The translations under genes were made by a program, and so were the position numbers. A stretch of 64,000 nt of DNA. It comes from Massilia oculi. GTDB taxonomy: Bacteria > Pseudomonadota > Gammaproteobacteria > Burkholderiales > Burkholderiaceae_D. The notes beneath the pieces are model-generated. The model had not been told where the DNA came from, ran no database searches, and was given only the letters and a program-made list of their open reading frames with translations. The stretch covers positions 558,001 through 622,000 of the forward strand of contig NZ_CP029343.1 of assembly GCF_003143515.1 (NCBI RefSeq), given 5' to 3'. The first letter of the stretch is position 1, and the number at the start of each line of letters is the position of its first letter. Shown here piece after piece: positions 1 to 8,476 of the stretch.

Positions 1-627
1 GCGCTGGCCCTGCCGCGCCTGAGCCGCTACCGTGAGACCGGCGCCCAGGAACTCGAGGTCGGCCTGAACGCCCAGCTGCTGCCCGGTGCGCCGGGCAAGG
101 ACAGCGTCATCCGCTTCGCGGTCGACGATGCCGACGAGCTGCACGCAATCACTCCGGCCGGCCGCCAGCGCATCGCCGCGCCGTCGCAGTTCGCGCCGCT
201 CGACAACGCCAGCATCCGCCTGCTTGCGGTCCAGCAGCAGCTGGCCGAGCGCTACCGCGCGCTGCTGGTGCTGCCGGAAGGCCCGTCGCAGCCTGCGGCA
301 GCGGGCACGCGCCTGACCTTCGGGCGCGGCATGCCGTCGCTGGGCGCGCTGCGCGTGCTCGACACGCCGCAATTCGTGCGTCAGGGTGACGGCGCCCCGG
401 CCGCCAGCGCCGACCGTCTTGGCCTGTCGCGCAACGCCTTCAGCTGGGAAGCCTCCAGCGAAGGCCTGCGTATCGCGCGCCTGTCGCCTACCCAGGCGCT
501 GTACCACCTCGACGAGCATTTGGCCCTGGTGGCCCAGATCGAGAGCGCGACCCAGGATCAACCCTATGTGATCCCGCCTGGCCATCACCTGGTGGCCGGA
601 CACTACGTGCTGCGTTTCGACGCTTGA
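1..627 (+). CDS. FHA-like domain protein, C-terminal part (5' end outside window)
   Basis: The reading frame is open from the first base and stops at 625-627, giving 208 residues with no start inside the window. The last 110 residues look like a forkhead-associated fold: a GRG near the start of the segment, then LGLSRNAFSWEASSEG in the place of the usual SRxH/SRxxF phosphothreonine-binding loop, and a closing strand with IPPGHHLVAGHYVLRF. FHA domains bind phosphothreonine peptides, which would fit the PP2C, kinase and second FHA protein farther right. The FHA call is by eye and the residue-level match is weak. The next gene overlaps its stop by four bases, so the two are probably cotranscribed. 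Confidence 0.55.
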   Translation, partial: ALALPRLSRYRETGAQELEVGLNAQLLPGAPGKDSVIRFAVDDADELHAITPAGRQRIAAPSQFAPLDNASIRLLAVQQQLAERYRALLVLPEGPSQPAAAGTRLTFGRGMPSLGALRVLDTPQFVRQGDGAPAASADRLGLSRNAFSWEASSEGLRIARLSPTQALYHLDEHLALVAQIESATQDQPYVIPPGHHLVAGHYVLRFDA

Positions 628-1097
628 CGACGATGGTCACCTGGACTCACGCGGCCGCCTACGCGGTGGCTTTGGTGCTGACCTTGTGTGCCTGCGCCTG
701 GCTCACGCCGCGCGCCTGGTGGCGGCGGCCGAATGCGCGCGCGCTCGGCGTGCTCGGAGTCGGGACCGCGGTTGGCGGGACGCTGTTGCTGGCCGTGTCC
801 GGGACTTCGGCGCCGGCCCTGGAGCCGGTGCAGTCGGCACAGGCGCGGGAGGTGGCAGGCATCGATCTGCCGGTCGCCGGTGCCCGCTACCGCGTGCACG
901 ATGCGCTCAACCTGCGTGTGGCGGGCGGCGTCGGCGCTGAACGGCTGCTGGTGGTGCCGGCCGGCGCGCGGGTGGAAGCGACCGGCTTGCGCGAAGGCGA
1001 CTGGTGGCAGGTGCGTGCGACGGTCGATGGCAAGGCGGTCGAGGGCTGGGCCAGCAGCCTGTGGCTGCGGCGGGCAGGCGAAGGACCCGGTGTCTGA
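624..1097 (+). CDS. Membrane-anchored SH3-type domain protein
   Basis: A 157-residue protein. The start is TTG at 624 (overlapping the upstream stop as TTGA) or ATG at 633; the overlap favours translational coupling. Two hydrophobic segments (about residues 8-27 and 40-57) precede an exported domain. From about residue 85 that domain reads like a bacterial SH3 (SH3b) fold: a LNLRVAGG strand, a VPAGARVEATG turn, GDWWQVRA and GWASSLWL at the end. SH3b domains usually bind peptidoglycan or peptides in the envelope. It probably works with the FHA-like protein encoded just before it. The specific function is unknown. Confidence 0.6.
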   Translation: MTTMVTWTHAAAYAVALVLTLCACAWLTPRAWWRRPNARALGVLGVGTAVGGTLLLAVSGTSAPALEPVQSAQAREVAGIDLPVAGARYRVHDALNLRVAGGVGAERLLVVPAGARVEATGLREGDWWQVRATVDGKAVEGWASSLWLRRAGEGPGV

Positions 1098-1119
1098 ATG
1101 GGAGATCGAGCCTCGGGGA

Positions 1120-1812
1120 TCAGTCACTACCGCCCAGCATGACGAAATTCTCCAGCTCTCGACGCCCCAGCTCCGCAGAGAGCAGCTCAAGTTCTCTTAC
1201 CAGCACGGCGAGTTTCGCTGATTTGCGCGTAATTTCCGCGTGAACGCTCGTATCGACGTTACTCGTCGATACATGGATTCGAATATCGTCTGATAACCGT
1301 TTCGCCGAATCCGAGAGTGCGCGGAAATGTTGGTCCATCGCCGCATGGACGCTGGCATCATGCTGCGCCTTCGCCCGGTTGGTGATAGCTGCACTGGCCA
1401 GTGCGCCGGCAAACGCGCCCGCGACCAGCTGAAGTAACGTCGCTCTGTGATCCAGATGCGCTGTGGCGCTGCGTATCTTCGTGGCCGATTCGGTCAGCTG
1501 ACCCGATTGGCGCCTCCATTCTTGGATTCTTTGCCTGTCGGCCGGGAGAACATCCTTCGACTTGGCGCGCGCGGCGCTTTCCAAATTTTCGATCTTCTGG
1601 TCCAGGGAACGAGCAGAGTTTTCCATCTTGACGATTGAGGCATTCCGGGAATTGTTCGCCAGGCTGAAGCCGTAGCCGATCACAATCATCACGAGCGCGG
1701 CAATAAAGAACCGCCCGGGGCGACTGTGCGATTTGGCACCACTGGCCAGATAAGCCGTCAGCGCAAACGTCGTCACGAACGAGAAAACCAGAATCAACTG
1801 GCCTGTGAACAT
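1120..1812 (-). CDS. Hypothetical membrane protein with coiled coil
   Basis: A 230-residue protein that I do not recognise. It has a hydrophobic N-terminal segment (about residues 4-24), a second one (about 34-53), then a charged heptad-like stretch (about 60-105, with KMENSARSLDQKIENLES), a third hydrophobic segment near 128-145, and a helical C-terminal region. The layout suggests an inner-membrane protein with a cytoplasmic or periplasmic coiled coil. Its codon use looks less GC-rich than its neighbours, which could mean later acquisition; I did not quantify this. It lies 32 bases downstream of the TonB-like gene on the same strand. Confidence 0.55.
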   Translation of the reverse strand: MFTGQLILVFSFVTTFALTAYLASGAKSHSRPGRFFIAALVMIVIGYGFSLANNSRNASIVKMENSARSLDQKIENLESAARAKSKDVLPADRQRIQEWRRQSGQLTESATKIRSATAHLDHRATLLQLVAGAFAGALASAAITNRAKAQHDASVHAAMDQHFRALSDSAKRLSDDIRIHVSTSNVDTSVHAEITRKSAKLAVLVRELELLSAELGRRELENFVMLGGSD

Positions 1813-1844
1813 AGAACTCCTTATTTCCTGTTGACGAAGCGATG

Positions 1845-2588
1845 CTAATCGCGCGCGGTGCGCCAGACTTGCTGCTTGGCCGGCGTTTCATGCGTCGGAC
1901 AGTTGGTGAAGCGCTGCCGGCCATGCATCTCGATCATCTCGACATTGGTCGTCGGCGCCCTGTCGGTGACACAGTAGGTACCCCTCCCGGTGATCACCCG
2001 CGTGCGTCGCGCGCCGTCGCCAGTATTGTTCACCAGTTCCTCGACCTTGGGCGCTTCCCACAGACGCGGCGCCGCAATGGCGCGGGCCTGCTCCATGCCC
2101 TCTCGCATGCGGATCTGCGGGCTATCCGGCGGCAGGACGATCACGGGCTTGTTTTCCTTGCGCAGGGCGCGGTCGATCTCTCCGACGCTGCGCCGCGCAT
2201 TGGCGAGGATGTCCACGGCGGCTGGCGACCGGGCGGGCTGCTCGTCCGCAGCCGTCGGTGCCGGCGCTGCCGATGGCGCTTCCTGCACTGGCGACACCGG
2301 GGCGGCAATGGTGCGGGTTGCCCGCGCTGGAGCAGCATCCAATGCGGGCCGCACTTCCTTCACCGGTTCAGGCGCAGCTGGTTCGACGCGCGGCGCCGGC
2401 GTCGGCGTCGGCAGGGTCAACCATTGCATCGCTTCGTCGCTACCTTCTTGCGGCATCGACGGCAATCCCCCGGCCATCTGCCAGGCCAGAATCAGCGCCA
2501 GGTGGACCGCCAGCGTGACGCCAACACCGGCAAGGCGCTCATTGCGCGTGCCGGCAGTCGGCGGTAATGGATAGGAGAGGCTGGTCAT
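1845..2588 (-). CDS. Single-pass, Pro/Ala-rich TonB-like protein of unknown function
   Basis: A 247-residue protein with a short cytoplasmic N-terminus, one membrane helix (about residues 22-40), a long Pro/Ala-rich linker like that of TonB, and a C-terminal domain containing ARRSVGEIDRALRK, RMREGMEQARAI, GRGTYCVTDR and a final FTNCPTHE. It lacks a recognisable TonB C-terminal domain, so I do not call it tonB. The ARRxxGxxDxxLRK helix and the paired GxYYC/CP cysteine elements also occur in the gene at 38671-39395, so the two look like paralogues. The C-terminal domain is probably periplasmic and may hold a disulfide. It lies 45 bases after the MarC-like gene. Confidence 0.6.
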   Translation of the reverse strand: MTSLSYPLPPTAGTRNERLAGVGVTLAVHLALILAWQMAGGLPSMPQEGSDEAMQWLTLPTPTPAPRVEPAAPEPVKEVRPALDAAPARATRTIAAPVSPVQEAPSAAPAPTAADEQPARSPAAVDILANARRSVGEIDRALRKENKPVIVLPPDSPQIRMREGMEQARAIAAPRLWEAPKVEELVNNTGDGARRTRVITGRGTYCVTDRAPTTNVEMIEMHGRQRFTNCPTHETPAKQQVWRTARD

Positions 2589-2633
2589 CGACCAGCAGTA
2601 TAGCGAGCCGGCCAGCGCGTACGCTCACCAATT

Positions 2634-3356
2634 CTATCCGGCGCCCAGGATCGTCCGGACCGTGGCCAGGTGCACCGGCACCGACATCACCTCGAGCAGC
2701 AGTTCGCGCAGGCCGTCCCAGACGATCTGCACGCCAAGGCACAGCAGGATGAAGGCGGTCAGGCGCAGGAAGACGGCGGTCCCGGCCTCGCCGATCAGCC
2801 GCAGCAAATGTTCGCCGTAACGAAACGCGAGATAGATCAGCACACCGATGACCGCCAGCGCCATCAAGGCGCCGCCCATGCGCGCCAGCGAGAACACGAT
2901 CTGCACGTCGTGCAGCGCGACGCCCACCGTGATCGCCACCGCGATCGAGGCCGGGCCGCAGCTGATCGGGAAGGTCAATGGATAAAAGGCCTGCCGGTGG
3001 GCGTGGTCCGGTGTGTAGGCCTCGGCCAGCGCGGTCCGGCTGTCCAGCGAGGAAGGCGTCGCTCCCAGCAGGCGCCAGGCCACCGAGGCGAGAATGAGCC
3101 CCCCGCCGACCCGCACGATGGGCAGCGAGATGCCGAAGAAGTCGAGCACATAAGAGCCGATGAGCATCGACCCCGTCATCAGCCAGAACATATTGCGCGC
3201 GATGCGGCGCGCCAGCAGCGTGCGGGTTGCGGGCGATGCGCCCTCGGTCATGCTCAGGAAGATCGGTGCGGTGGCGGCCGGATTCAGGATCGGCAGCATG
3301 GTGACCAATACAAACAAGAAACTTCTGGCTGCTGCCAGCAACAATTCTATCGTCAT
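2634..3356 (-). CDS. MarC family integral membrane protein
   Basis: A 240-residue protein with six predicted membrane helices spread over its whole length, the usual size and topology of the MarC/YchE/YhgN family. Family hallmarks include the early LPILNPAATAPIFLSMTEG segment and the central FPLTFPISCGPASIAVAI stretch. The reading frame extends 49 codons further upstream, but that extension is not hydrophobic and ATG 3356 (MTIELLLAAARSF) matches the family N-terminus. The biological role of MarC proteins is unsettled; the old link to multiple antibiotic resistance has been withdrawn. It is divergent from the phospholipase gene. Confidence 0.85.
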   Translation of the reverse strand: MTIELLLAAARSFLFVLVTMLPILNPAATAPIFLSMTEGASPATRTLLARRIARNMFWLMTGSMLIGSYVLDFFGISLPIVRVGGGLILASVAWRLLGATPSSLDSRTALAEAYTPDHAHRQAFYPLTFPISCGPASIAVAITVGVALHDVQIVFSLARMGGALMALAVIGVLIYLAFRYGEHLLRLIGEAGTAVFLRLTAFILLCLGVQIVWDGLRELLLEVMSVPVHLATVRTILGAG

Positions 3357-3646
3357 GAAAATAGCAGGGGATATTGCGGCGAACGTTAGACGCTCGCCGC
3401 ATGCGGACCGGCACGCGTGTCCAACATACCCTAACCGATCACCAGGCACAAGCTGCACACCGCTGAGACCAAGAATTGTTTTCAACATAATGGATTCGCG
3501 CACTCAGCGTTATGTTGTCATCAACACTTCATCATCGATACGTAAGCTGGCCGGCGCTGTACGTGTTTCTTTGCCATCCATCCAACCGACCGGATCAATC
3601 CAATGCAACCACACGACTTTGCCCCGCTCATCATGCAGGTGCGCCC

Positions 3647-5818
3647 ATGAGCCGTCGCGACTTTCTCCGCACGGTGGCGCAGACGGGCGGCGCCAGCGCA
3701 GTGCTGGCCACCTTCCCTCCCGCCATCCAGCGCGCCCTCGCCCTGCCCGCCAACCAGCGCACCCGCAGCCTGCAGGACGTCGAGCACATCGTCGTGCTGA
3801 CGCAGGAAAACCGCAGCTTCGACCATTATTTCGGCACCATGGAAGGCGTGCGCGGCTTCGGGGATCCGTTCCCAATCCCCGTCGTCGACCGGCAAAACCT
3901 TTTCAGCCGCAAGTCGGTCTTCGTCCAGAAAAGCGTCGGCGGCGCGCCGGTGCCCGGCCGGCCCGACTGGCCGCAAAGCCGCGCCATCGCGCCATTCCGG
4001 CTCAACACGGTGCAGGACTTTCCCGTCATCCGGGTGGCTGGCACGCCGCACGCCTGGCTCGACGCGCAACTGGCCTGGGACAGTGGACGCATGAACGACT
4101 GGTGCGCGGCCAAGCAGAATCACTCGATGGGCTATTACGCCGAGGCCGACCTGCCGTTCCAGTTCGCGCTGGCGCGCGCCTTCACGATCTGCGACCACTA
4201 TCATTGCGCCACGCAGACCGGCACCAATACCAACCGCCTGTTCCTGTTTACCGGCCATAACGATCCGCTGGCCGTGGCGGGCGGCCCGTCGACCGACAAC
4301 AGCCGCGACAACTTCAACCAGGACCCGTCCACCGACTATCGCTGGATTACCTATCCCGAACGCCTGCAGGCCGCCGGCATCAGCTGGCAGGTGTACCAGA
4401 ACATGGCGGACAACTTTACCGACAATCCGCTGGCCGGATTCCGCAGCTTCCGCAACGCCTGGTACGGGCGCCCCGGCGCTTCACAGGCGCTGCGCGAGCG
4501 CGGCATCAGCACGCGCGACCTCGACCTGCTCAAGGCCGACGTGCTGGCCAACCGCCTGCCGCAGGTGAGCTGGATCGTGGCCACCGCGGAAGGATCCGAA
4601 CACCCCGGCCCGTCCAGCCCCGCCTCCGGCGCCGACTATATCGCGCGCGTGCTGGACGCGCTGACGGCCAATCCCGAGAGCTGGAGCAAGACGGTGTTCC
4701 TCGTCAACTTCGACGAGAACGACGGCTTCTTCGACCACATGCCGCCTCCCTCGGTCCCGGCCTACACGGCCTATAGCGCCGACCCGGCCCAGGCGCGCCT
4801 GGCCGGCGCGTCGACAGTCGACACGCTTGGTGAATACCACCATGTGCTGAACGGCGCCGATCCACGCACGCTGCACCGCCCTTACGGGTTCGGGCCGCGC
4901 GTGCCGATGTACGTCATCTCGCCCTGGTCCAAGGGTGGCTGGGTGAATTCCCAGGTCTTTGACCATTCGTCCGTGGTGCGATTCATCGAGGCCCGCTTCG
5001 GCGTGCGCGAGCCGCTCATCAGCCCATGGCGGCGCGCGGTGAGCGGCGACCTGCTCTCGTGTTTCGATTTCGTGAACCCGCCCGACAGCGGATTCGGGCA
5101 GTTGCTGCCCGAAACGGCGGCCCGGCGCGCAATGGCCCTGGCCCTGCCCAACACCAAGGTGCCGGCCATGCCGGCCACACTGGCCGCGCCGGTGCAGGCA
5201 GCCGGGGTGCGTCCGGCGCGCGCCTTGCCGTACGAACTCCAGGTGCAGGCGCAAGCGCTGGCCGGCCAGGTCGAACTCACCTTCGACAACGCCGGCGAAG
5301 CCGGTGCGGTATTCCATGTCTACGACCGCCTGGCGCTGGACCAGGTTCCGCGCCGCTACACCGTCGAGGCGGGCAAGCAGCTGAAGGGCCGCTGGGGCGC
5401 CGCTTCGCTCTACGATCTCTGGATTCTGGGGCCGAACGGCTTCCACCGTCACGTCGCGGGAGATGTTCGCCGCGGCAGCAATGCGGCCGGGCCCGAACTG
5501 ATCCTGCGCGCCGACCGCAAGGCGGGTGACCTGGTCATCGAGCTGGTCAACGACGGCGCGCAGCCATGCACCTTCGTCCTGACCGCCAACAAGTATTACA
5601 ACGCCAGGCCGGTCGAGGTGCGTGTCGTGGCGCGTTCGCGCAGCAGCCTCAGGCTGCCGCTGGCGGCAAGCCACCACTGGTACGACTACAGCCTTCGCGT
5701 GAACGGCTTGCCCGGCTGGTTCCGGCGCTTCGCCGGCCACCTGGAGAACGGACTACCGTCGATCAGCGACCCCGCAATGCACGGGCCGGCAAGGCTCGAC
5801 CAGTATCGTGTCAATTGA
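3647..5818 (+). CDS. Phosphocholine-specific phospholipase C, Tat-exported
   Basis: A 723-residue protein. Start ATG 3647 gives a twin-arginine signal (MSRRDFLRTVAQTGG), matching export of folded phospholipase C. The body has the phosphoesterase family signature: VLTQENRSFDHYFGTM near residue 50, a FDENDGFFDHMPPPS metal/active-site loop near 355, and a histidine-rich EYHHVLNG region. Two C-terminal domains of about 90 residues each (typical DUF756 repeats) follow, as in PlcN/PlcH. The enzyme hydrolyses phosphatidylcholine or sphingomyelin outside the cytoplasm and would release phosphocholine. A longer frame starting at 3512 has no signal and was not chosen. The PEP-CTERM gene starts 19 bases downstream. 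Confidence 0.9.
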   Translation: MSRRDFLRTVAQTGGASAVLATFPPAIQRALALPANQRTRSLQDVEHIVVLTQENRSFDHYFGTMEGVRGFGDPFPIPVVDRQNLFSRKSVFVQKSVGGAPVPGRPDWPQSRAIAPFRLNTVQDFPVIRVAGTPHAWLDAQLAWDSGRMNDWCAAKQNHSMGYYAEADLPFQFALARAFTICDHYHCATQTGTNTNRLFLFTGHNDPLAVAGGPSTDNSRDNFNQDPSTDYRWITYPERLQAAGISWQVYQNMADNFTDNPLAGFRSFRNAWYGRPGASQALRERGISTRDLDLLKADVLANRLPQVSWIVATAEGSEHPGPSSPASGADYIARVLDALTANPESWSKTVFLVNFDENDGFFDHMPPPSVPAYTAYSADPAQARLAGASTVDTLGEYHHVLNGADPRTLHRPYGFGPRVPMYVISPWSKGGWVNSQVFDHSSVVRFIEARFGVREPLISPWRRAVSGDLLSCFDFVNPPDSGFGQLLPETAARRAMALALPNTKVPAMPATLAAPVQAAGVRPARALPYELQVQAQALAGQVELTFDNAGEAGAVFHVYDRLALDQVPRRYTVEAGKQLKGRWGAASLYDLWILGPNGFHRHVAGDVRRGSNAAGPELILRADRKAGDLVIELVNDGAQPCTFVLTANKYYNARPVEVRVVARSRSSLRLPLAASHHWYDYSLRVNGLPGWFRRFAGHLENGLPSISDPAMHGPARLDQYRVN

Positions 5819-5837
5819 ACCTCACAAGGAGTCTTCC

Positions 5838-6512
5838 ATGATGCAGCGATTTCTCGTTGGCGCGGCCTTGCTCGCCGCGGTGTGCAGCGCCCAGGCGGCA
5901 GTGGTCTATGGCGATAACCTGGTCGTCAACGGCGATGCCGAGGCCGGCCTGGTCGGATGGACCGGGTATCCCGGCTACGATATGTTCCAGTCCGTGAACT
6001 ACGGCAGCAACTGGGTCTTGCCGACCCAGCCCGGCCCCGGCGATCGAGGCGCCCGGATGTTCAGCGGCCTCGGCCAATACGCCGTCGGCTATCAGACGCT
6101 GGACTTCGGCACGACGACCTCGCAGCGGATGTCGTACTCCCTGAGCGGATGGCTCGGCGGCTGGAGCAACCAGGGCGATAACGCGTTGTTCTACGTGCAG
6201 TTCCTCGACGAACTGGGCAACGAGGTCGGAAGTTCGGCGATCGGCCCCGTGACGCCGGGAGACCGCGACAACCAGACCGGCCTGTTCTACCGCGAGTCCG
6301 AGGGCTTCCTGCCGGAGGGCACCCGCTCCCTGTCGTTCTGGTTGTCGATGGAACGCCTGGTCTCCGGCGACAACGACGGCTATGCGGACAACCTTTCCTT
6401 CATCCTGCACGCGCCTGGCGGCGAGGTGCCGGAGCCCGGCATGGCCTCGTTATTCGTGCTCGGCGGCGGCATCCTGGGCTGGGCGCGGCGCCGGCCGAAA
6501 CCGGCGCGCTGA
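5838..6512 (+). CDS. PEP-CTERM sorting domain protein
   Basis: A 224-residue exported protein. ATG 5838 follows an AAGGAG site by seven bases, and a signal peptide ends near QAA (residues 1-21). The mature part reads like a carbohydrate-binding or DUF642-type jelly roll (NLVVNGDAEAGLVGWTGY). The end is a canonical PEP-CTERM signal: VPEPG, a hydrophobic helix, then an Arg-rich tail (WARRRPKPAR). In this family the exosortase EpsH/XrtA-type enzyme cleaves the tail; no exosortase gene lies in the window. Its placement directly behind phospholipase C suggests one transcript. The substrate of the jelly roll is unknown. Confidence 0.85.
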   Translation: MMQRFLVGAALLAAVCSAQAAVVYGDNLVVNGDAEAGLVGWTGYPGYDMFQSVNYGSNWVLPTQPGPGDRGARMFSGLGQYAVGYQTLDFGTTTSQRMSYSLSGWLGGWSNQGDNALFYVQFLDELGNEVGSSAIGPVTPGDRDNQTGLFYRESEGFLPEGTRSLSFWLSMERLVSGDNDGYADNLSFILHAPGGEVPEPGMASLFVLGGGILGWARRRPKPAR

Positions 6513-6554
6513 CGCTGCTGTCGACGTCCATGGTGTGCAGGCGGGCGGTGCGCG

Positions 6555-7040
6555 CTAGCCGTGGCCGTCGTCCGCCCACCCCAGCCGCATCGGATTGAAA
6601 TACAGCCCCTTCACGCACTGCGTCGGCGCCACCCGCACGAAGCCGAACGCCTCATACGCTGGCACCGCATGGTTCGACGCATTGACCGTGAAATTACCGT
6701 CGCCGCCGCGCGCGATCGCCGCCGCCCGCGCCACGTTCCACAAGCGCCGCGCCAGCCCCCGCCCCTGCCAGCGCTTGCCGACGAACAGGTGAAACAGATG
6801 GCTGTTGTCGCGGATCGCGATGAAGCCGGCGAGCTGCCCCTCATCCAGCGCCACGTGATACACATGCCCCAGCGCCAGGTATTTGCGCACACCGGTCTGG
6901 TCGTTCTCGGCCAGGAAGGTCGCGGCGCCCTCGTGCGTCGATTCGTGCACGATGAACTCCAGCGCCAGCTCGCGCAACTGGGCCGCGATGGCGGGAACGA
7001 GCAGTGGAATATCGGTGTCGACCAGCGGTCTGATGTCCAT
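6555..7040 (-). CDS. GNAT family N-acetyltransferase
   Basis: A 161-residue protein with start ATG 7040 (MDIRPLVDTDIPLLVPAI). The GNAT core is visible: LAGFIAIRDNSHLFHLFV (strands 4-5), then the acetyl-CoA binding loop KRWQGRGLARRLW, equivalent to Q/RxxGxG/A, near residue 95, and VNASNHAVPAYEAFGFV for the last helix and strand. The acceptor substrate cannot be read from sequence. A longer start at 7097 would overlap the promoter region of the divergent MFS gene and lacks support. The gap to that gene (7041-7148) must hold both promoters. Confidence 0.85.
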   Translation of the reverse strand: MDIRPLVDTDIPLLVPAIAAQLRELALEFIVHESTHEGAATFLAENDQTGVRKYLALGHVYHVALDEGQLAGFIAIRDNSHLFHLFVGKRWQGRGLARRLWNVARAAAIARGGDGNFTVNASNHAVPAYEAFGFVRVAPTQCVKGLYFNPMRLGWADDGHG

Positions 7041-7148
7041 GACATGGTTTGACAGTGTTGCGTGGAGAGTAAACATACCACAGCGTTGATTTTCCATAAT
7101 GCAATTTTATTGACGAGCGAGCGGACCCCGTCCTACCATGGTTCGACC

Positions 7149-8414
7149 ATGCCGAAAGCCAGCTTACTCGCCTTGTTCTCCCCTGCCGCCGGCACGGTTC
7201 CCAGACGCCGCAAGGTGCCCCTGACGCAGCCGCTGCGCCATGCCCGCTACCGCCGCATCTGGCTCGCCAACCTGGTATCGAATCTCGGTACCTGGGTCCA
7301 GACCTTCGCCGCGGCCTGGCTGGTCGCCTCGCTGTCGCAATCGGCCTCTATCACCTCGCTGGTGCAGACCGCCACCTATCTGCCGGTCTTCCTGTTCGCG
7401 CTGCTCGCCGGGGTGCTGGCCGACGCCGTGCACCGGCCCAAGTTCCTGTTCTTCTGCAATCTGTTCAATGCCGTATGCGCCGGCGCGATGGCCGTGCTGG
7501 TCTGGAGCGGCAAGGTATCCAGCGGCCCGGTGCTGGCGATCACGTTTTGCCTGGGCATCGGCACCGCCTTCATCTGGCCGGCCTGGCAGGCGGCCCTGGC
7601 CAGCCTGGTTGAACCCGACGAAGTCGAAGCCGCCGCCACGCTCAACAACCTGTCGTACAACCTGTCCGCCATCCTCGGCCCGGCGCTGGGCGGCCTGCTG
7701 TTCGGCTGGATCGGGCCAGGCGCCCTGTTCCTGGCCAACGCCGTCTCCTTCATCGGACTGCTCGGGGTCTACTGGCACTGGTGGCGCGAGGGCGAACCGC
7801 AGCCGGGCACGCGCGAAACGTTCGGCGCGCGCCTGCGCCTGGGCTTCGCCACCGCCTTCGCTTGCCCGCGCTACCGCCGCATCCTGCGCAATGTGTGTTC
7901 GGTCTTCTTCGCCACCATCGCCTTCGCCAGCCTGCTGCCGGTCTTCGTGCGCGACGTGCTGCACCTGCGCGCCGGCGTGTATGGCACCCTGATGGGCTGC
8001 CTGGGCGGTGGTGCGGTGGCTGCCGCCTTCTTCCTGCCGCAGGTGCGGTCACGGGTCGACCGCACCGGGCTGCTGGCCGGCGCGCTGCTGGTGTATGGCG
8101 CGATGCTTCTGGCCATGCCGCATACCCGCTCGCTGGCCCTGCTCGCGCCCATGATCGTATGCGGCGGCATGGCCTGGTCCACCACCGTCTCGACCCTCAA
8201 CGCGGCGGCCCAGTTGTCGTTCCCTGCCGAAGTGCGCGCGCGCACCTTGTCGATCTACCTGTTCGTGATGTCAGGCGGCTATGCGGCCGGCAGCGTGCTG
8301 TGGGGACTGGTCGCCGACGCCTGGGGCGTGCGCGCCGCGTTAGCCGCCGCAGGCGCCTGTGTGGTGCTCAACGCCCTGGTCTTGCTGACGGGTGGCCGGA
8401 AACACCCCATCTAA
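7149..8414 (+). CDS. MFS transporter, EntS-like (MFS_3) exporter
   Basis: A 421-residue protein with about twelve membrane helices. It resembles the MFS_3 group that includes the enterobactin exporter EntS: the opening RHARYRRIWLANLVSNLGTW, the A-motif-like loop GVLADAVHRPKFLF, and WPAWQAALASLVEP in the fourth to fifth helices are typical. It probably exports a small molecule by proton antiport. No siderophore synthesis gene is nearby, so the substrate is open. ATG 7149 (MPKASLLALFSP) is preferred over the in-frame ATG at 7062, which lies in the promoter region shared with the acetyltransferase. Confidence 0.85.
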   Translation: MPKASLLALFSPAAGTVPRRRKVPLTQPLRHARYRRIWLANLVSNLGTWVQTFAAAWLVASLSQSASITSLVQTATYLPVFLFALLAGVLADAVHRPKFLFFCNLFNAVCAGAMAVLVWSGKVSSGPVLAITFCLGIGTAFIWPAWQAALASLVEPDEVEAAATLNNLSYNLSAILGPALGGLLFGWIGPGALFLANAVSFIGLLGVYWHWWREGEPQPGTRETFGARLRLGFATAFACPRYRRILRNVCSVFFATIAFASLLPVFVRDVLHLRAGVYGTLMGCLGGGAVAAAFFLPQVRSRVDRTGLLAGALLVYGAMLLAMPHTRSLALLAPMIVCGGMAWSTTVSTLNAAAQLSFPAEVRARTLSIYLFVMSGGYAAGSVLWGLVADAWGVRAALAAAGACVVLNALVLLTGGRKHPI

Positions 8415-8476
8415 TCGTGTCTTTCATCCGTCACGCGAGCGTGTAAAGTGGCGCCATCATCCTGAACATTTTGCCA

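Noticed and set aside
3512..3646. A 45-codon upstream extension of phospholipase C
   Set aside because: It would bury the twin-arginine signal; ATG 3647 puts it at the N-terminus.
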